Shown here one piece after another: positions 14,056-25,625 of a stretch of 64,000 bases of DNA. The position numbers and the translations under genes are program-made. The DNA is from Centroberyx gerrardi (lineage: Eukaryota; Chordata; Actinopteri; Beryciformes; Berycidae), in NCBI RefSeq assembly GCF_048128805.1, contig NC_136016.1, forward strand, positions 16,698,676 through 16,762,675, read 5' to 3'. Each line of letters opens with the position of its first letter. Positions within the stretch are counted from its first letter, which is position 1. The notes under the pieces were generated by a model. It was not told the DNA's origin, did not search any database, and was given only the letters and a program-made list of their open reading frames with translations.

Positions 14056-17000
14056 GAATTTCTCCAAGCATTTGTAATTTTGTTTCATATGTATCATTTC
14101 ATAATTAGGACTGGATTGGACTCTCCTAGCATTTATGGCCGATTCTGTATTCTGTTTAGATTCAAACCACAAATGTCCATTAATGTCGTGTCTCTCGATA
14201 CACAAGGTGCGTCTATATTTACTAGTTTCCGTGAATACAGAAAGGAAAGGAAGGGACAGGAAGGGAAATGAAAGGGACAACCACTGCTTTCTCACACTAC
14301 TGTACAGCATCCTCTGCCTTGCGCAACAACCATGAGTCTATGGCCAAAGCAGTAGCAGCCAGTGTGTGTGTGTGTTTATGTGTGTGTGACTGGATGTTTT
14401 TGCATGTGCCTATTTGTCTCTGCTCTTGATCTGGGGCCTCCGAGAGGACAGCTAGTTGGCGTGCGCTCAGACGAAGAGAGATCAGTACCGTGTGCCACCT
14501 GGCCTTGGCACAGCAGTCAGGAGGAAAAGGCCATTGTAGTACCAAATTAGGATCAGACCCCAAGGAGAGTGTAAAGCTACTACTACAGTTTGCAGCTGCG
14601 TGGCTTTTCCCGCCATGACCGACCTGAAGCAGCTTGTTTTCATTTCTTCCAAGAAACTGTTGATTCATTATTTCATCAACCAATTTCCTTAGAAATGTTG
14701 TGACATTTGAAAGATTTATTTTTTGGGCATTTTTATGCTTTATTCGACAGAGTTAGTGAGAGATGCAGCAAATAACCGCGGGCCGGATTCGAACCCGGGT
14801 CGCTGCGGGAAGGACTGAGCCTTATGGTACGCGCTCTACTCGGTGAGCCACCGGGGCGCCCCATGTTGTGACATGGGGTGAGCCACCGGGGCACCCCATG
14901 TTGTGACATGGGGTGCCCCATGTTGTGTTTAGTTGGGTTGGTAGCTCAGGTTCGTTCATAACATTAAAGTTACACAACTGCAGTGACATAATCTGTAGGC
15001 TATTGATTATAAACCACAACTTATTAGGTTACATTGCTACTGTACTGATGAAAAAATATTGCTCATGCTGATGTCTTGGGCAATCGCATGCATGCCAATA
15101 CACTTTTGACCTACATATAGTCACTTCTAAGAAAAGGGAAGCTGGTTGTTTCCCCATAACTGAAACTTTAACGATATCATCAGCATTCCCGCAATACAGA
15201 GATTCAGCTCTTGCCAGTCACAATATGACTCCCTCTGTTTTGACCTCCAAGCATATTTTAAATCCCACTCTACTTTCAATAGAATAATCAGGAAAATGGA
15301 AACGGCGGTTCAGAAAGAAAGGGGGATAAGTCAGTAGTGCTTCAAGAGGACTGGGTGTAGTGTAGGAAATTACTGATCGACGTCACACCCACCTGTACTC
15401 TGTGAGGCTTTGACCAGCCCCTGCCTGAGGACCTCCCGTACCCAGGTCTTGACCTTCGCCCTGCCTTCCCCGCCCACCACAGAAACCACCAGGTTGGGCG
15501 ACGGCAGACCCCAGTGGGCTGTCATCAGGGTGTAGGCCATGGAAGGGGGGGTGTCCCATGATAGACGCAGGTACTACGGGGACCCAATGAGAGACAGAAA
15601 CATGACAGCTGATTTATTAACAGAAACATAAACACATGCTTATCTCAAAAGCGGCATTGTGAGCCTATATATAGACAAGCTAAGGCCAAGGACTTCAAAG
15701 AGTATAGGATTGTGATCATTTTAGTATCAAGAAACCCATAGAAAACAGACAGAACACATGCTGATACCATACATACCTAATTTTGTTTATAACAGTGCAG
15801 AGGAGGAGCTGCTCATTAAAGATGTGTAGTTTGGTCATATATTCATGCTAGAGAAGCAAAGGACTGACTGTAAGATCGCCAGAATAGATTCCTCAACCAG
15901 CTGGAAAGATCTGGGCAAATGAACAAGAAATGCTCTGTCCTCCCTCAACAAATACCATCAAAGGCACTTACTGGACATGTAAGAGAGGGGTTGCAATGAG
16001 GGAAACCCAGGAGTGAGTGTATGTATATGTGTAATCTTCCACTCCTACCCAGTAACTCTTCCAGACTAGTCCTATTCATAGTACTCTGTTACAGCACCAC
16101 ACGGCCATCTTAGTAGGAAAATAACGGGTGATTGTTATAAATGAACAGGTGATTATAATCAAATGACAGCCACAGCCAATGAGTTACCATGTTGGTAGGA
16201 AATGCGTGTGACATCATGGGAATACTATGAATACTGTAGATAAGAATGAAGTCGCTCAAATTAGGGTTGAAAACTGTTTTTGTTTGCAGCTTTTGATTCA
16301 TTTGGATCATTATTTGGCTCATCTTTAGAAGCCTCTGTCCTTCAAACGCTACCAAAAAAGCCTTAGATTTGAACCAAGACTCTACGGTTAAGAATGAATC
16401 ATGTAAAGAGCCAGATAGAGAACATTTACTGTATCAGACTGACAGAAAGGCACCCACATAGCTATGCCTCTTGCTGGCTCCTGCAAACTGCAGCTCTCCG
16501 AAGGCGTCGGTCGGGTACTCAGAGGAGTGCTGGGCGCTGTCCCAGTGGTTGACGATCGCCGTGCTGAAGTAGTCGCCGAGGGCCACCGAGGCGTGGGCGT
16601 CTCTCGCACCGCCACACTGGCACAGCCTGCCATTACTGAGAGAGGCAGTGGGACAATACATCAACTTGATAAACTCATCTCGATCTTCTTCCGCATCTCC
16701 ACAATTATCCAAATGACATTACAGATGTTATCAGCACTACTGCCTCAACTTTGTCATATTTTTTTCAGTATTTTCAATGTTTGGCACCTCCAGTTTAGGC
16801 TTGGCATAGTTACCTGAAAGAATCTTCTACAAAGGTGGTGCACACTCTTTTCTTGATGATTTTGGGAATCCAGCTCTGAAAACATTTTACACACACAAGT
16901 TATTGTTTATTACCTTGTCATTTGCAACATATCCCTGTCTTATGTGCGTAATAATTCAAACACAGCCTGTTACTTTTTGGGGACTTGGAATACCACATGG

Positions 17001-18383
17001 AAAGATAAGACCGAAATTCATATGACTGCAGGGTTTTTGAACTTGTGCGAACTGTTGACTTTGGCACAGAGGAATAGCAGGGTGGGGTTTTTGTGAGCAG
17101 AGTTGTGCCTAAACGAGTGGCTGCCACTTCTGGCAAACTGCTGTCATTTTCTACTGTTGATGTTGTGGGACAGATGGTCAGGAGGACACAGAGGCTATCT
17201 TTGTGGCACGTACGGCACATTCGTTATAATATTTGTAAAGATGTAGTTCTCTTTCGGTGTCTTTACTGTTATAGACTGCGCACTAAGCGACTGTATGGAT
17301 GACTCAAGAAATCAATGTTTACCACTGAATATACTGACACAGCGATAATCAGTGGTTAAGAAAGTCAGCAAAACTCCAGTTGAAGTAAATTAAATGTGCC
17401 ATGCATGTTTACTGCGATTTGTTTCACATAGCGAGGCTGTTTTTCAAGATAACGGAAAAATAGCCTGTATGTGCTTTCTGAAAATGTACAGTTACATTAT
17501 CCAATTCAATATGCGTCGGCATGCATACATCACTAAAACTACAAAATATGCTTAATTTTTTTTCCCTTTCCAGAGGGTAAGGGGGTTGAATTTTGTATAG
17601 CTGCAAGCACATGCTTTTCGCCAATTAGATAGTTTTATCTACCTCAAATGAACAGGTTGATACAAGAACTGCTGTCAGTAGGCTAATTAATGACAGCTGC
17701 AGTTATTTCTCCTTCGATGTTAGCTTAAACGCTTGGTACGACGTTGCTCATGCTAAATTAGTACGTGAAAGTGCTCTCAAATTCACTTTTACAACCAGGA
17801 TGCGTTAGAAAACGGCCCACTGAGTCTGTTTGATAGTCTAATAAGTGATGTTGGATAGCTAATTCGCCGTAGTACAGTTAAGTTGAAAAACTGTCGAATG
17901 TGCCGTTCCCGCACCAAAGTTATCTTCCGCTGAGTTCACACTACTGTATCGCAATGTAAACAAACCAGCAGGAAGTTGGCACGTTTAGACACGACACCGG
18001 CGGCGGTTAAAGCTTCATCGCCTTTGTTTTTCCAGGAATACTGGCTGAGGTTATCGTATTGTATTTCTGCGACCATCGGCTACGTGCTGTCTTTCCTAAG
18101 TAGGCTGCCTCCCGGTAAGCCACCGTGACTCATGTCTCTTCATTTCACAAGCATACAAAAGCCCGAACCTCACATCGCTGACAGCCACAACATACTTCCC
18201 ACCGTCTGGATTCCTTTCTTTTTCGTGTTGTTGCAGGCTTCACCAAAAAAAAAAAAATCACAGTCTTACGTGTCATTACAGTATGGGCCTAAAACTTTGA
18301 ATGACACCCACCTGGTCCTTCTCAGATTTAGACAATTTCCCTCCGCCGCCGCCGCCGCCTCCTCCTTCGTCCGTGCCGCTCAT
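1837..18383 (-). CDS. trpm4: TRPM4: Ca2+-activated monovalent cation channel
   Basis: TRPM4 opens on intracellular Ca2+ and passes Na+ and K+ but not Ca2+, depolarising the plasma membrane. Coding exons, 5' to 3': 18383-18312, 16875-16814, 16635-16458, 15573-15393, 13604-13435, 12689-12512, 11849-11785, 11271-11038, 10310-10208, 10118-9997, 9660-9361, 8964-8863, 8675-8547, 7972-7843, 7563-7418, 6927-6815, 6578-6462, 6354-6305, 5708-5470, 4997-4882, 4698-4566, 4461-4287, 4002-3837, 3592-3411, 2681-2549, 2407-2335, 2168-2075, 1868-1837. Every junction is GT-AG, and the total of 3795 nt gives 1264 aa (human about 1214). The TRPM4-type start SWIPKI follows a nine-glycine run. The N-terminal TRPM homology region ([19 protein letters not shown]) comes first. 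S1-S6 lie at roughly 830-1090, with the FGQ filter at 1029-1031 and LLIAMF ending S6. A TRP segment and a C-terminal coiled coil follow. Some C-terminal stretches resemble the sister TRPM5, but the N-terminus and the linkage to irf3 and prr12 favour TRPM4. Confidence 0.93.
3055..3384. mobile_element. hAT-like MITE in a trpm4 intron
   Basis: The left end reads TAGTGCTGCAACTAACGATT and the right end is the inverse of TGAGTGCTGAAATGAG. The interior is AT-rich with repeated GATTAATC words. This matches a very common non-autonomous hAT-type element of fish genomes, recognised from memory. It sits just upstream of the exon encoding the TRP-domain region and has no coding capacity. The target duplication could not be fixed. 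Confidence 0.65.
4219..4280. repeat. (GC)n(AC)n alternating purine-pyrimidine tract
   Basis: About 62 bp of uninterrupted alternating purine and pyrimidine: a GC run of about 18 bp followed by an AC run. It begins six bases beyond the 5' splice site of the trpm4 pore exon (donor at 4286), so the pre-mRNA carries a UG repeat at the start of that intron. Such tracts can adopt Z-DNA. Confidence 0.9.
10640..10790 (+). mobile_element. LINE 3'-end fragment in a trpm4 intron
   Basis: The segment ends with CATGCCAATAAATCTGATTT followed by a short tandem TTGAA-type tail. That is the usual 3' terminus of fish non-LTR retrotransposons. It is inserted antisense to trpm4, and no reverse-transcriptase frame survives. 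The left boundary is approximate. Confidence 0.5.
11290..11390. repeat. (GA)n/(GACA)n microsatellite
   Basis: About 100 bp of GA dinucleotides interrupted by GACA units. It starts roughly 20 bp beyond the 3' splice site of a trpm4 exon (11271), so in the trpm4 transcript it forms a CU-rich stretch just ahead of that acceptor, where the polypyrimidine tract belongs. Confidence 0.9.
11410..11535 (+). mobile_element. second LINE 3'-end fragment
   Basis: The sequence includes CATGCTAATAAAGCTCATTG followed by degenerate ATTGA and ATTTA repeats. It has the same layout as the tail at 10640-10790 and the same orientation. No coding remnant is seen. Confidence 0.5.
12856..13190. mobile_element. MITE-like element with inverted ends
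   Basis: The left end is TTAAAGCTGCACTAGGC and the right end is CAAACAGCTTTAA. They are inverse over roughly the first dozen bases and both carry TTAA at the border. The interior has no coding capacity. It lies in a trpm4 intron. The family is uncertain; a TTAA-targeting or similar MITE is possible. Confidence 0.45.
13934..14052. repeat. (TATC)n tetranucleotide microsatellite
   Basis: Two blocks of CTAT/TATC repeats are separated by a short CT-rich piece. The tract is in a trpm4 intron and likely polymorphic. Confidence 0.95.
14707..14862 (-). mobile_element. tRNA-derived SINE with target-site duplication
   Basis: Read on the minus strand, the element opens with GGGGCGCCCCGGTGGCTCAC. It then has an A-box-like segment (TGGCTCACCGAGTAGAGCG) and a perfect B-box core (GGTTCGAATCC), the internal promoter of RNA polymerase III. 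It ends with an AATAAAG-type A-rich tail. The 12-mer ATGTTGTGACAT flanks it on both sides (14695-14706 and 14863-14874), which fits a target-site duplication. Two further copies of the head/duplication border follow to about 14935. Confidence 0.8.
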
Positions 18384-18660
18384 GTTTTGTTTTTGTTCCC
18401 GTTGTGACTCAAAGAGAAATCGTAAAAAGAATTCAAGTTTTCTTTCTGACCATTTTCCAGTTAGGTACAGGAAACTATCAAAAATGCCATTTTTTAAATC
18501 CTCGCTCCGCAGTCCCAGTCGGAAACAAGGTGCAGAGCAGGAACAGGTGAGGGTGTGGTTTTGTTTCAGCAGGCTGACAGAAGAGGGAGAGAAACCTGAC
18601 CTAAAAGAAAATCCTTTCAAAGTTTGAAAATAGGAGGGGCCATCTATAACGACTAGACGT
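18384..18660. other. 5' flank of trpm4
   Basis: This stretch lies upstream of the trpm4 start codon and presumably contains its 5' untranslated region and proximal promoter. I see no clear TATA box. The GGC-repeat encoding the N-terminal glycine run lies just inside the coding exon. Confidence 0.4.
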
Positions 18661-19560
18661 GTAAAGTCATGGAAGGCATGATAACAGATAGGGCTAGAGA
18701 GCAAGGGATTAATATCATCATACCAGAGTGGATTTAGGAAGAAAAGGTGTGATAAGGAGGCTCAGGTCAAGAGAGAAGCAGTGATTTTCTTTGATGTGGA
18801 GAGGGGAGTTGCTGATTAAACATTCAATGGATTAGAGATTTCTTGTTTGGGAGATCTATTCAGGTTATTGATTCAGCTTTATCTGGTAAATACATAGTGG
18901 AAAATGGTACTCTTCAATGAATGTACTCCTGAATGTGTGATAAATCCTTTACTCTTTTCTATTATGATTAATAAGTCTTCTCTGGAGTGAAACTAGGTGT
19001 TGGAGACAATGGGGCCATTTTGAAAATAAAATTTACAGTAGGTGACAAGGAAAATACAAGTTTCTGATCAGAAGTTAAAAATGATAAAGCAGGGCATAAA
19101 TGGCAGGACAAGTGGGACAGAGAAATAAAGGGGAAAGACATCTATATCAGTTTCAATGTAAGGTTAGTGTAAAAAGGACATAAAGGTAGAAACAGAATGG
19201 GAAGATCAGACTCCAGCTGGGGCATAGTGGGCTGAATACAATTTTGCATAGGCTATTCCAGGGAAACATCCAACAGGGTTGTGTGAATATTGGCAGGAGC
19301 AGGAAATAGTTGAACATGTTTTACTAGAGAGAGAGAGAGGTGTGGAAATTGGGGGATAGCGGTTTACAATGGAAAGAATGATGCAAGGAAATGTAGGATT
19401 TTGCCAGATTTTCGGAAAGACAGGGGTTTATTAGAACGGATTTAATTACAAGTAGTCTTATAAAACATGATTAGTAATTTATGAAACCAGTAGATGGCGG
19501 TAATACAACAAACGAGGATGTAAACCGCCGGTAAAAAGATAACCACAGAGGTCTAGACTT
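18660..19560 (+). pseudogene. Decayed LINE (I/Nimb-like) reverse-transcriptase remnant
   Basis: Broken plus-strand frames show recognisable non-LTR retrotransposon pieces: a QSGF-like segment near 18725, an FFDVE-type segment near 18790 (the LINE motif before the first catalytic aspartate), a LLFSIMIN-like stretch near 18955, then WQDKWD and HKGRNR segments typical of the C-terminal region at 19110-19200. Stops and frameshifts are frequent and part of the catalytic core is missing, so it is inactive. It fills most of the space between trpm4 and adm5. Confidence 0.6.
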
Positions 19561-19764
19561 GTAGACAGTGGTGTTTCTGAGTCAACTTGTGCTACTTAGT
19601 GATATCAGATGAGGTAATGTTTGGTTGCATGAAAACCTGCATAGCCTTCTCTTGGCCCTTGACGGCATAACAGGCTTGTGCAATAATCAACATTTTTTAA
19701 TTCAGTCATGTTCGCCTAAAAAAGGAGACAGAACTCCACACCCTCGTTCAGTTTATATTAAATA

Positions 19765-19770
19765 TTTATT
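19765..19770 (-). terminator. Polyadenylation signal of adm5
   Basis: AATAAA on the minus strand, about 200 nt downstream of the adm5 stop codon. Confidence 0.6.
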
Positions 19771-19972
19771 TTACAATGCATTTAAATATTGAAGCATTTA
19801 TATATTTCTTTAAAAAAGTCTCATGATTAGGCATTTCACTCGATATTCAAACATCCATAATGAGTACCAGTCAGTCAGTTAAGTAGACATATTTGGTGTT
19901 AAATAGATAAAGACTATATTCAGAAACTCTCTCCGCCTCCTCAGTCCATCACTGTAGTCCGTCCTCCTGTCA

Positions 19973-20883
19973 CTATCTGCCGTATCCCTGCGGGTCGTGC
20001 GCCTTTTTCGACTCGTCCTTCCCGCTCGTTTTGCCAATTTGATACAACGTGTTGGCCAGGTTGTGAAGCTGGCACGTGCCGAGCTGGCATCCGTGAGGCG
20101 CGCGCCTGGGACGGGACTTCACTGCGATGCTGTCAGTGATGAAGAGGAGAAGGGACAAAACAGTTAGGGTCAGTCTTTTTTTTATGTCCATTTTATTTGC
20201 CCTTTTTATACAGTAGAAGTCGACTTTCATGCATGTATCCTGAATCAATACTGCCGATATTTTCTTCAATATACAGTAGAATCAAAATAAATAAAAACAC
20301 CAAACTGTAGTCTAGTGTTTTTGTGCTGTCTAGTTCAGCAAGCGTGCAGTAAAAAGCAGGACTATAGCTTCCTATTTACAGCCACTCCCAGTATGTGGTG
20401 ACTGGTTCCACTCTTCTGTCTGTACCTGTTTTTCAGGGCATCCATGTCTTGGTGTTTGTCTTCTGAATGAAATGGGATGATCCTCAGCTCTGGAGCGTGA
20501 CCCTCCTGTGTGACCTCTGACCTGTTGACATCTGATGCCTGGACATTGGTCCCCGGGGGAAAAGAGTCTGTCTGTGTCCTGTGGATCCAAACAGAGTGAG
20601 GCGTTGATTACTAATGAGCCAAACAAGTATGAACACATCTGAATTTCAATGTTCTAACATGTATTATAGTGTGATCCAATATTTTTTATTTTCCTATCAC
20701 TTTTGAAGCAGATTTTTTCAATGTTCCTTTCACAGATAAGAACTGATGGTGTGTTTATGGTCAGTGTGTCTTTTGTATGCTGTGTTGTTGTTGTTGTTGT
20801 TTGTTTACTGACCTGCGTGTTGGTCTGAGTGGAGAGGCAGCAGTCAAAGGCACAGTCAGTAGCAGCAGTACAGCTATCTCCAT
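19973..20883 (-). CDS. adm5: Adrenomedullin-family peptide precursor, probable AM5
   Basis: Adrenomedullins are secreted, C-terminally amidated peptides acting through CLR/RAMP receptors on vessels and osmoregulatory tissues. Coding exons are 20883-20813, 20578-20426 and 20129-19973: 381 nt, 126 aa. The start gives a clear signal peptide (MEIAVLLLLTVPLTAAS). The propeptide follows. A furin-type RPRR site (81-84) precedes the mature region. That region has the disulphide ring C89-QLGT-C94, an amphipathic stretch (QLHNLANTLYQ), and PQGY-G at the end, where Gly125 would supply the amide of Tyr124. The frame stops after a single Arg126 instead of the usual RRR extension. Family membership is certain. 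Calling it AM5 rather than another adrenomedullin paralogue rests on the ring sequence and on linkage with irf3, prr12 and trpm4, as for human ADM5. Confidence 0.85.
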
Positions 20884-21249
20884 ACTGCATTGGCCTGTGG
20901 CGGAGGGAAAAAAAGATTAAATGTTGAGGAAAATATACTTTTCTGACAGCACATCAGAGATTATCCATAATAAATGCTCTTTGAATCTCAGTATTAGCCT
21001 TAATTACATAGGAAAACAGCATTTTTGACAAGCGAAGTCAATAAAAATACCAATTATGCATTTCTATTAAGACATTTTCTGATCAAAAAAACAATAACAT
21101 GAATCCAGGATGAAACTCACCGCCAGGAAAATGCAAAATCCCACTGTGGCTTTTTGAGTAAACCATCAATCCTGAGGTTCAGCTGTAGTCTCTTGCTGAT
21201 TGCTAGGTGTCCAAGTGTAGCATCCCTCTCCTCCCCTGGTCCTTTATAC
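20884..21249 (-). promoter_or_regulatory. adm5 promoter and non-coding first exon
   Basis: A TATAAA box on the minus strand lies at 21243-21248. About 30 nt downstream a non-coding exon would begin near 21215, ending at the GTGAGT donor at 21120. The matching acceptor is at 20895, followed by 11 nt of leader before the start codon. A single TATA promoter fits an inducible peptide-hormone gene. Confidence 0.55.
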
Positions 21250-21486
21250 AGTCATGGTGGGGTGAAGGGGGCGTGTCTGGAAGTTAGTCACTAGACCAAC
21301 TCCCACGCTTACAATTAATCATTTGTCGTGGCAGTTTTATTGTCTATTTACAGGTGCTGTGATTGTAACGAAAACAACCGTTTACCAACAGAGGCCAAGT
21401 CTCCAACATAACATTGTACTTAAACTTACAGTGACCTTGTACCTTCTGTGATGTTTACATCGATTCATTCTTACGTTCAGCCCACT

Positions 21487-21546
<60 letters not shown>

Positions 21547-22555
21547 CCCCCTTCTTCTCATCCACATCCTCCTCCCTCCTTCTCCTCCCTCACTCCACTT
21601 GCTGCTGAGCAATTGTTCCAGAAATTATTCTTTCATTTCCATCACCTGCAGGAAACCCCCAGAGCCCAAAATAACCCCAATTCTCCTCCAGGCTTTTCTT
21701 TATCGTCCCATTTTTCCTGCCCCTTTTGCCGTCACCATGTTTGTTCCTGAAACGTCCTTCACACACATCCACCCCCCCCCCCCACATACGTGTATCAAAA
21801 ACAACCCCTTCATCAGGCCCCCTTGCAATTTCCCACAAAATAATTTAAAAAAGTGCAACTCTCAGGATTGCGTGTAGCCACATAGTAACACCCTGATTAC
21901 TCTCCTTACAATTTCAGACAAAAATAATAAATCACATATTAGAGATATTATTATGATAATTTTCAGGATTGGCACGTAGCCACATAGTAAAATCTTTCCA
22001 GGAAATCATCCCATAATCCTTTATCTTTTAATAACAGGTCCATGGCCAATAGCCATGTCCAATGTCACGTTTTAATGTTTTCCCTCTCCCTCTCCCTCTC
22101 GCTCACTCGCAGCTTCCCCTCTAGAGTCTATTGTGTACTTTTCCTGTGACTAACATCTGGGCATGTTTTGCCGTGAAAATAGTGCGTTGAATCATCATCG
22201 GCGCGCGTGCACACAAGCACATTAACAGCCAAATGATACGGCAGCCAAGCAGATACATCACAGAGCGCCTTACGAATTTACCTGATGATTAAGGCGTGGG
22301 GTTGAGTTTGACACCATGTGTTGTTTTACACTGAAGCTACAGCTCAGAGCGTGAAGGCAGGAGTTACGTGCCAATAGACCACGCCATGAAAACAGCCTCT
22401 CTGCTCTGAATGACTCTGCACTCCCAGTGACCAGTTCCTGTACACCTGCTGCCTTGCTTGTAGCAAATCGATCATTTGGACAATAAGAGGCGGGAAAATA
22501 CCGCCATAGAAAACATGGTGACCTTTTAAATTACAGGCCATTAATTACATACCGT
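21250..22555. other. Intergenic, microsatellite-bearing
   Basis: There is no gene in this stretch. It contains an (AC)n microsatellite of about 27 units at 21492-21545. Nothing else recognisable was seen. Confidence 0.6.
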
Positions 22556-23026
22556 AATAATGACTGGAAATAACTAGGTCATTTCCAGATCAAATACATG
22601 TACACTCAAGTAAATACATGTATACATGTACACTCTTTATAGCATTAGAGTGACTGGTAACTATTGGGTAATATACAAGTAAAAAGGTGCTTTTCACCGG
22701 GCTAGGCCCATTCTGGGGTTTCTGTTGTTTTCTGTTATTTGTGTAGAGTTACTATGGAGTGTGTTTGTATACCTATGTGCGTATTGTACATAGTCAGTAT
22801 TGGTATATCTTTTCTAAAATATATAATGTGTTATTGTATGTATTCTACATTATAAGCAAATGAAAACCTAATGAAAAAACATTGAAGTTAGTGCCACTTA
22901 TCTACTACAATTACTGGTAAAAGCACCTTTTTTATTTTTATTACTCAGTACCAGTCATTGTAATGCTATAAATAGTTATTCCATCTATTTTACTTGGCTA
23001 TTACTTGGTTATTTCCAGTCATCATT
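22556..23026. mobile_element. Long inverted-repeat (foldback) element
   Basis: The arms begin with AATAATGACTGGAAATAAC on the left and end with its near-inverse on the right (GTTATTTCCAGTCATCATT). Similarity continues inwards through TTATAGCATTA and AAAAAGGTGCTTTT for more than 100 bp per arm. The centre is about 200 bp and non-coding. It is a long-armed MITE or foldback transposon between adm5 and the RIC8 gene. Confidence 0.7.
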
Positions 23027-24897
23027 GTGTAATTAATTAACGTTTGTCACTGCTGCTGTCATATCGCTGTTGTTGGGTGAAAACATTTTACCCCCAAAAT
23101 GTAAACTTTAAAGGGAGCTAAGAAAGTCAGCCTTGTTTTGAGCTTGACCACAATGCATTTTTGATTTGATCTAACTGGTTTTGAAAAAGTTTTATACCAT
23201 AGAAGAGCATATAATCATGTAGTAGGAGGCATGTAATCATCATGTAATCATATAATCAAGCATGTAGGAGGGTTTCCCAACCCATAGAGGAGCGTGTAAT
23301 CCTTCAACTGAAGTTAAAACATGAAAATCATCAAAATTGCAGTTACATGGTTTTCACCAGACATGCATTCTCTAGTCAGCAGCCTTTTTACTCTTCATTC
23401 AGTAAGGTCTTTTCTCATGGCCTCATTCAGAAAACTTGATTAAGGTCAGCGAGACCATTTAGAAAATGTGTTATTCACCCCTCTTGGAGAATATCAGGAA
23501 CTGTTTCTGTCTCTCGCAATACAATCTGGAAGTAGTTAGGAATCCATATGGAGCGCAATTAGTGTAATGCCCTCATCTGTCCCAGGCAATCAGATTCTCA
23601 TTTAAAATTGCTGAATTGATCTTTGAAAGCCTATAGAGGTCATTTGGGTTTAGGCTACATCTTGTGTTACAAGTGTTATGACAGCTTCTAATGATGTTAG
23701 TCTGAGTCTGGGTGAAGCAGATAGTGCTGGACTGCATACGTCAACGGCAATGACTGTTTTCTCCGGCTCTTTTCCTCTGAGGTCACTGTCGGTCATTACT
23801 CTCTCTCTCTCTCTGCTCTGACTTGTTGATATCTCGCATCTCAAGTATCTAATGCATCTTGAAGGAATATGCATTTAGTTGCATGAGAGCACTTTGTCAG
23901 GCCTCCGCTGACTTTTCTCCCCCTATCGCTGACGCAGTGTGCATCCTGTTGTTCAAAGCCTGCACTCACCAGCCCGCCGCTCCAGCCTCCCGGCCTTGCT
24001 TCCTCTACCCACTGGGCACAAGAGTGAGCATCCTGCCAGGAAAGGCCGTCACTCACTTCCATGTCATCTTCTCACATGCTTCCTTCATCTCCATCCCCGG
24101 GGCACAGAGCAGTTCGAGTGTCTCCCGGGGGACTCAAGGCACATTGCAAGTGTGTAAACTTCAGTGGGGCAGCAAAGTGAACATGATGGCCGAAAGTAGG
24201 TTAAAAGGAAAACAGGAGATTTATTGGGGAAATGTGTTTACTGTAAAAAAAAATGTGAATGTCAACACTATATAATACGTATGTTTGGCTGTCATCCCCT
24301 GCTTTAGATTGGTTTCCGTGGCAGCTGTTCGTGTTTAGATTAGCTGCATCTGTAGCTTATGTTTCAGAGTATAATTTAAAAGTTTGCATTTGAGAGAAAG
24401 ATTTTACAATGCACACCTGTTAAGTAACATACAAGAAATAAAAACATCCACTGGGTGAGTTGGCTCCATCTTGTGGGACTGAGCATGAACAACAGAGTAT
24501 AAAGTGCACAAACATGTAATTTATCTTTTCATTTCTGTGAATTGGAATAATTTAATAATTGGACACACAGGTATTTTATGCTGTAACAGCTGAAAAATAC
24601 TGAGGTTATCTCAGGTGACTCTGCAGTAGCTGGAATAGCCACAGTGTGATTATGCAAGCTAAAACCGGGTAATATCAACAAAATCTTGATGGTTGTTTTA
24701 GTGATTGCCGAGCTATTAAGAGATTTGAGTGAAAGGTTGTGGAAATGCTGGCGAGAGCGAGAGAAAGACAGAGCTGCATAGCACAGGTCTGGAAAACCTG
24801 TAAAAGGTCAGAGGGTCAGCACTGAGAGATATAGGCTTAAAGTCCATTAGTGGATTATAACCATAACCACTCCATGGGTCCTGCATCTCTCGAGGAT

Positions 24898-24934
<37 letters not shown>

Positions 24935-25481
24935 TCAGCTTGAGTGCAGGAGAGTGAGTGGAAAGCACATCGTTGAATTGAGTGAATTTGAAGGGAGAGC
25001 GGCAGCACGGTGTGCATATGAGGACGGGACACTGGGAAGCAAGTTGAAGCACAACTGGGACAGTGACAGCACCTTGTGGCCGCCAGACCGATATCACCTG
25101 GGTAAGGTAAGGTGAAACGAACGCATGGGCTGACAGTGAAAGTGTGCATAATCCTGATAATCTGTCTGTTGTCTTTGGTTATGTGTGCATCCTGACGAAG
25201 TGCATTGATTTAGATTAGATTTAAATTCAGCTTTCATAAAACAGGAAATATTTATCAGGGTAATAGGAATTTTTTCTAAATGTTTATCATTTCTGCTCTT
25301 TTTTTTACTGGTTTAATTGGTTTAGACAGAATCAATTACGGACCAAAGATGTAAAGTGTATTAATGACGCGTTTTTTGTCATTTTGCACTTAATAATGCA
25401 TAACCTCTGTCATTATCATCACCGTTGTGTAACGTAATTTTGTTATGACCTGAATGCCTCTTCCTCTGCCCCCTCCTATCC

Positions 25482-25483
<2 letters not shown>
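23027..25483. other. Intergenic, 5' flank of the RIC8 gene
   Basis: No coding exon is supported. The coding exon at 25531 follows a 3' splice site, so a non-coding first exon must lie upstream. A CCTGGGTAAGG-type donor near 25100 is one candidate. A (GA)n repeat lies at 24899-24932. A GC-richer patch at 23890-24160 has an open frame with no recognisable domain. Confidence 0.4.
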
Positions 25484-25522
<39 letters not shown>

Positions 25523-25523
25523 T
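25484..25523. repeat. (TG)n tract before the first RIC8 coding exon
   Basis: Sixteen TG units followed by ATGTGTGTAG. The repeat occupies the place of the polypyrimidine tract and ends at the AG acceptor (25524-25525), eight to nine bases before the start codon exon boundary. Confidence 0.9.
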
Positions 25524-25530
25524 AGGAAGC

Positions 25531-25625
25531 ATGGACTTGGACGTGGAGGGGATTATCCACTGCATCAGGCAGGGGAATGACAAAGGTGTTCAGGCACAGC
25601 TACAGGAGTTCAACAAAGAGGTAAC

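Noticed and set aside
23859-24275. 138-codon plus-strand open frame in a GC-richer patch
   Set aside because: It has no recognisable domain, no supporting splice structure, and stop-free length alone is weak evidence at this GC content.
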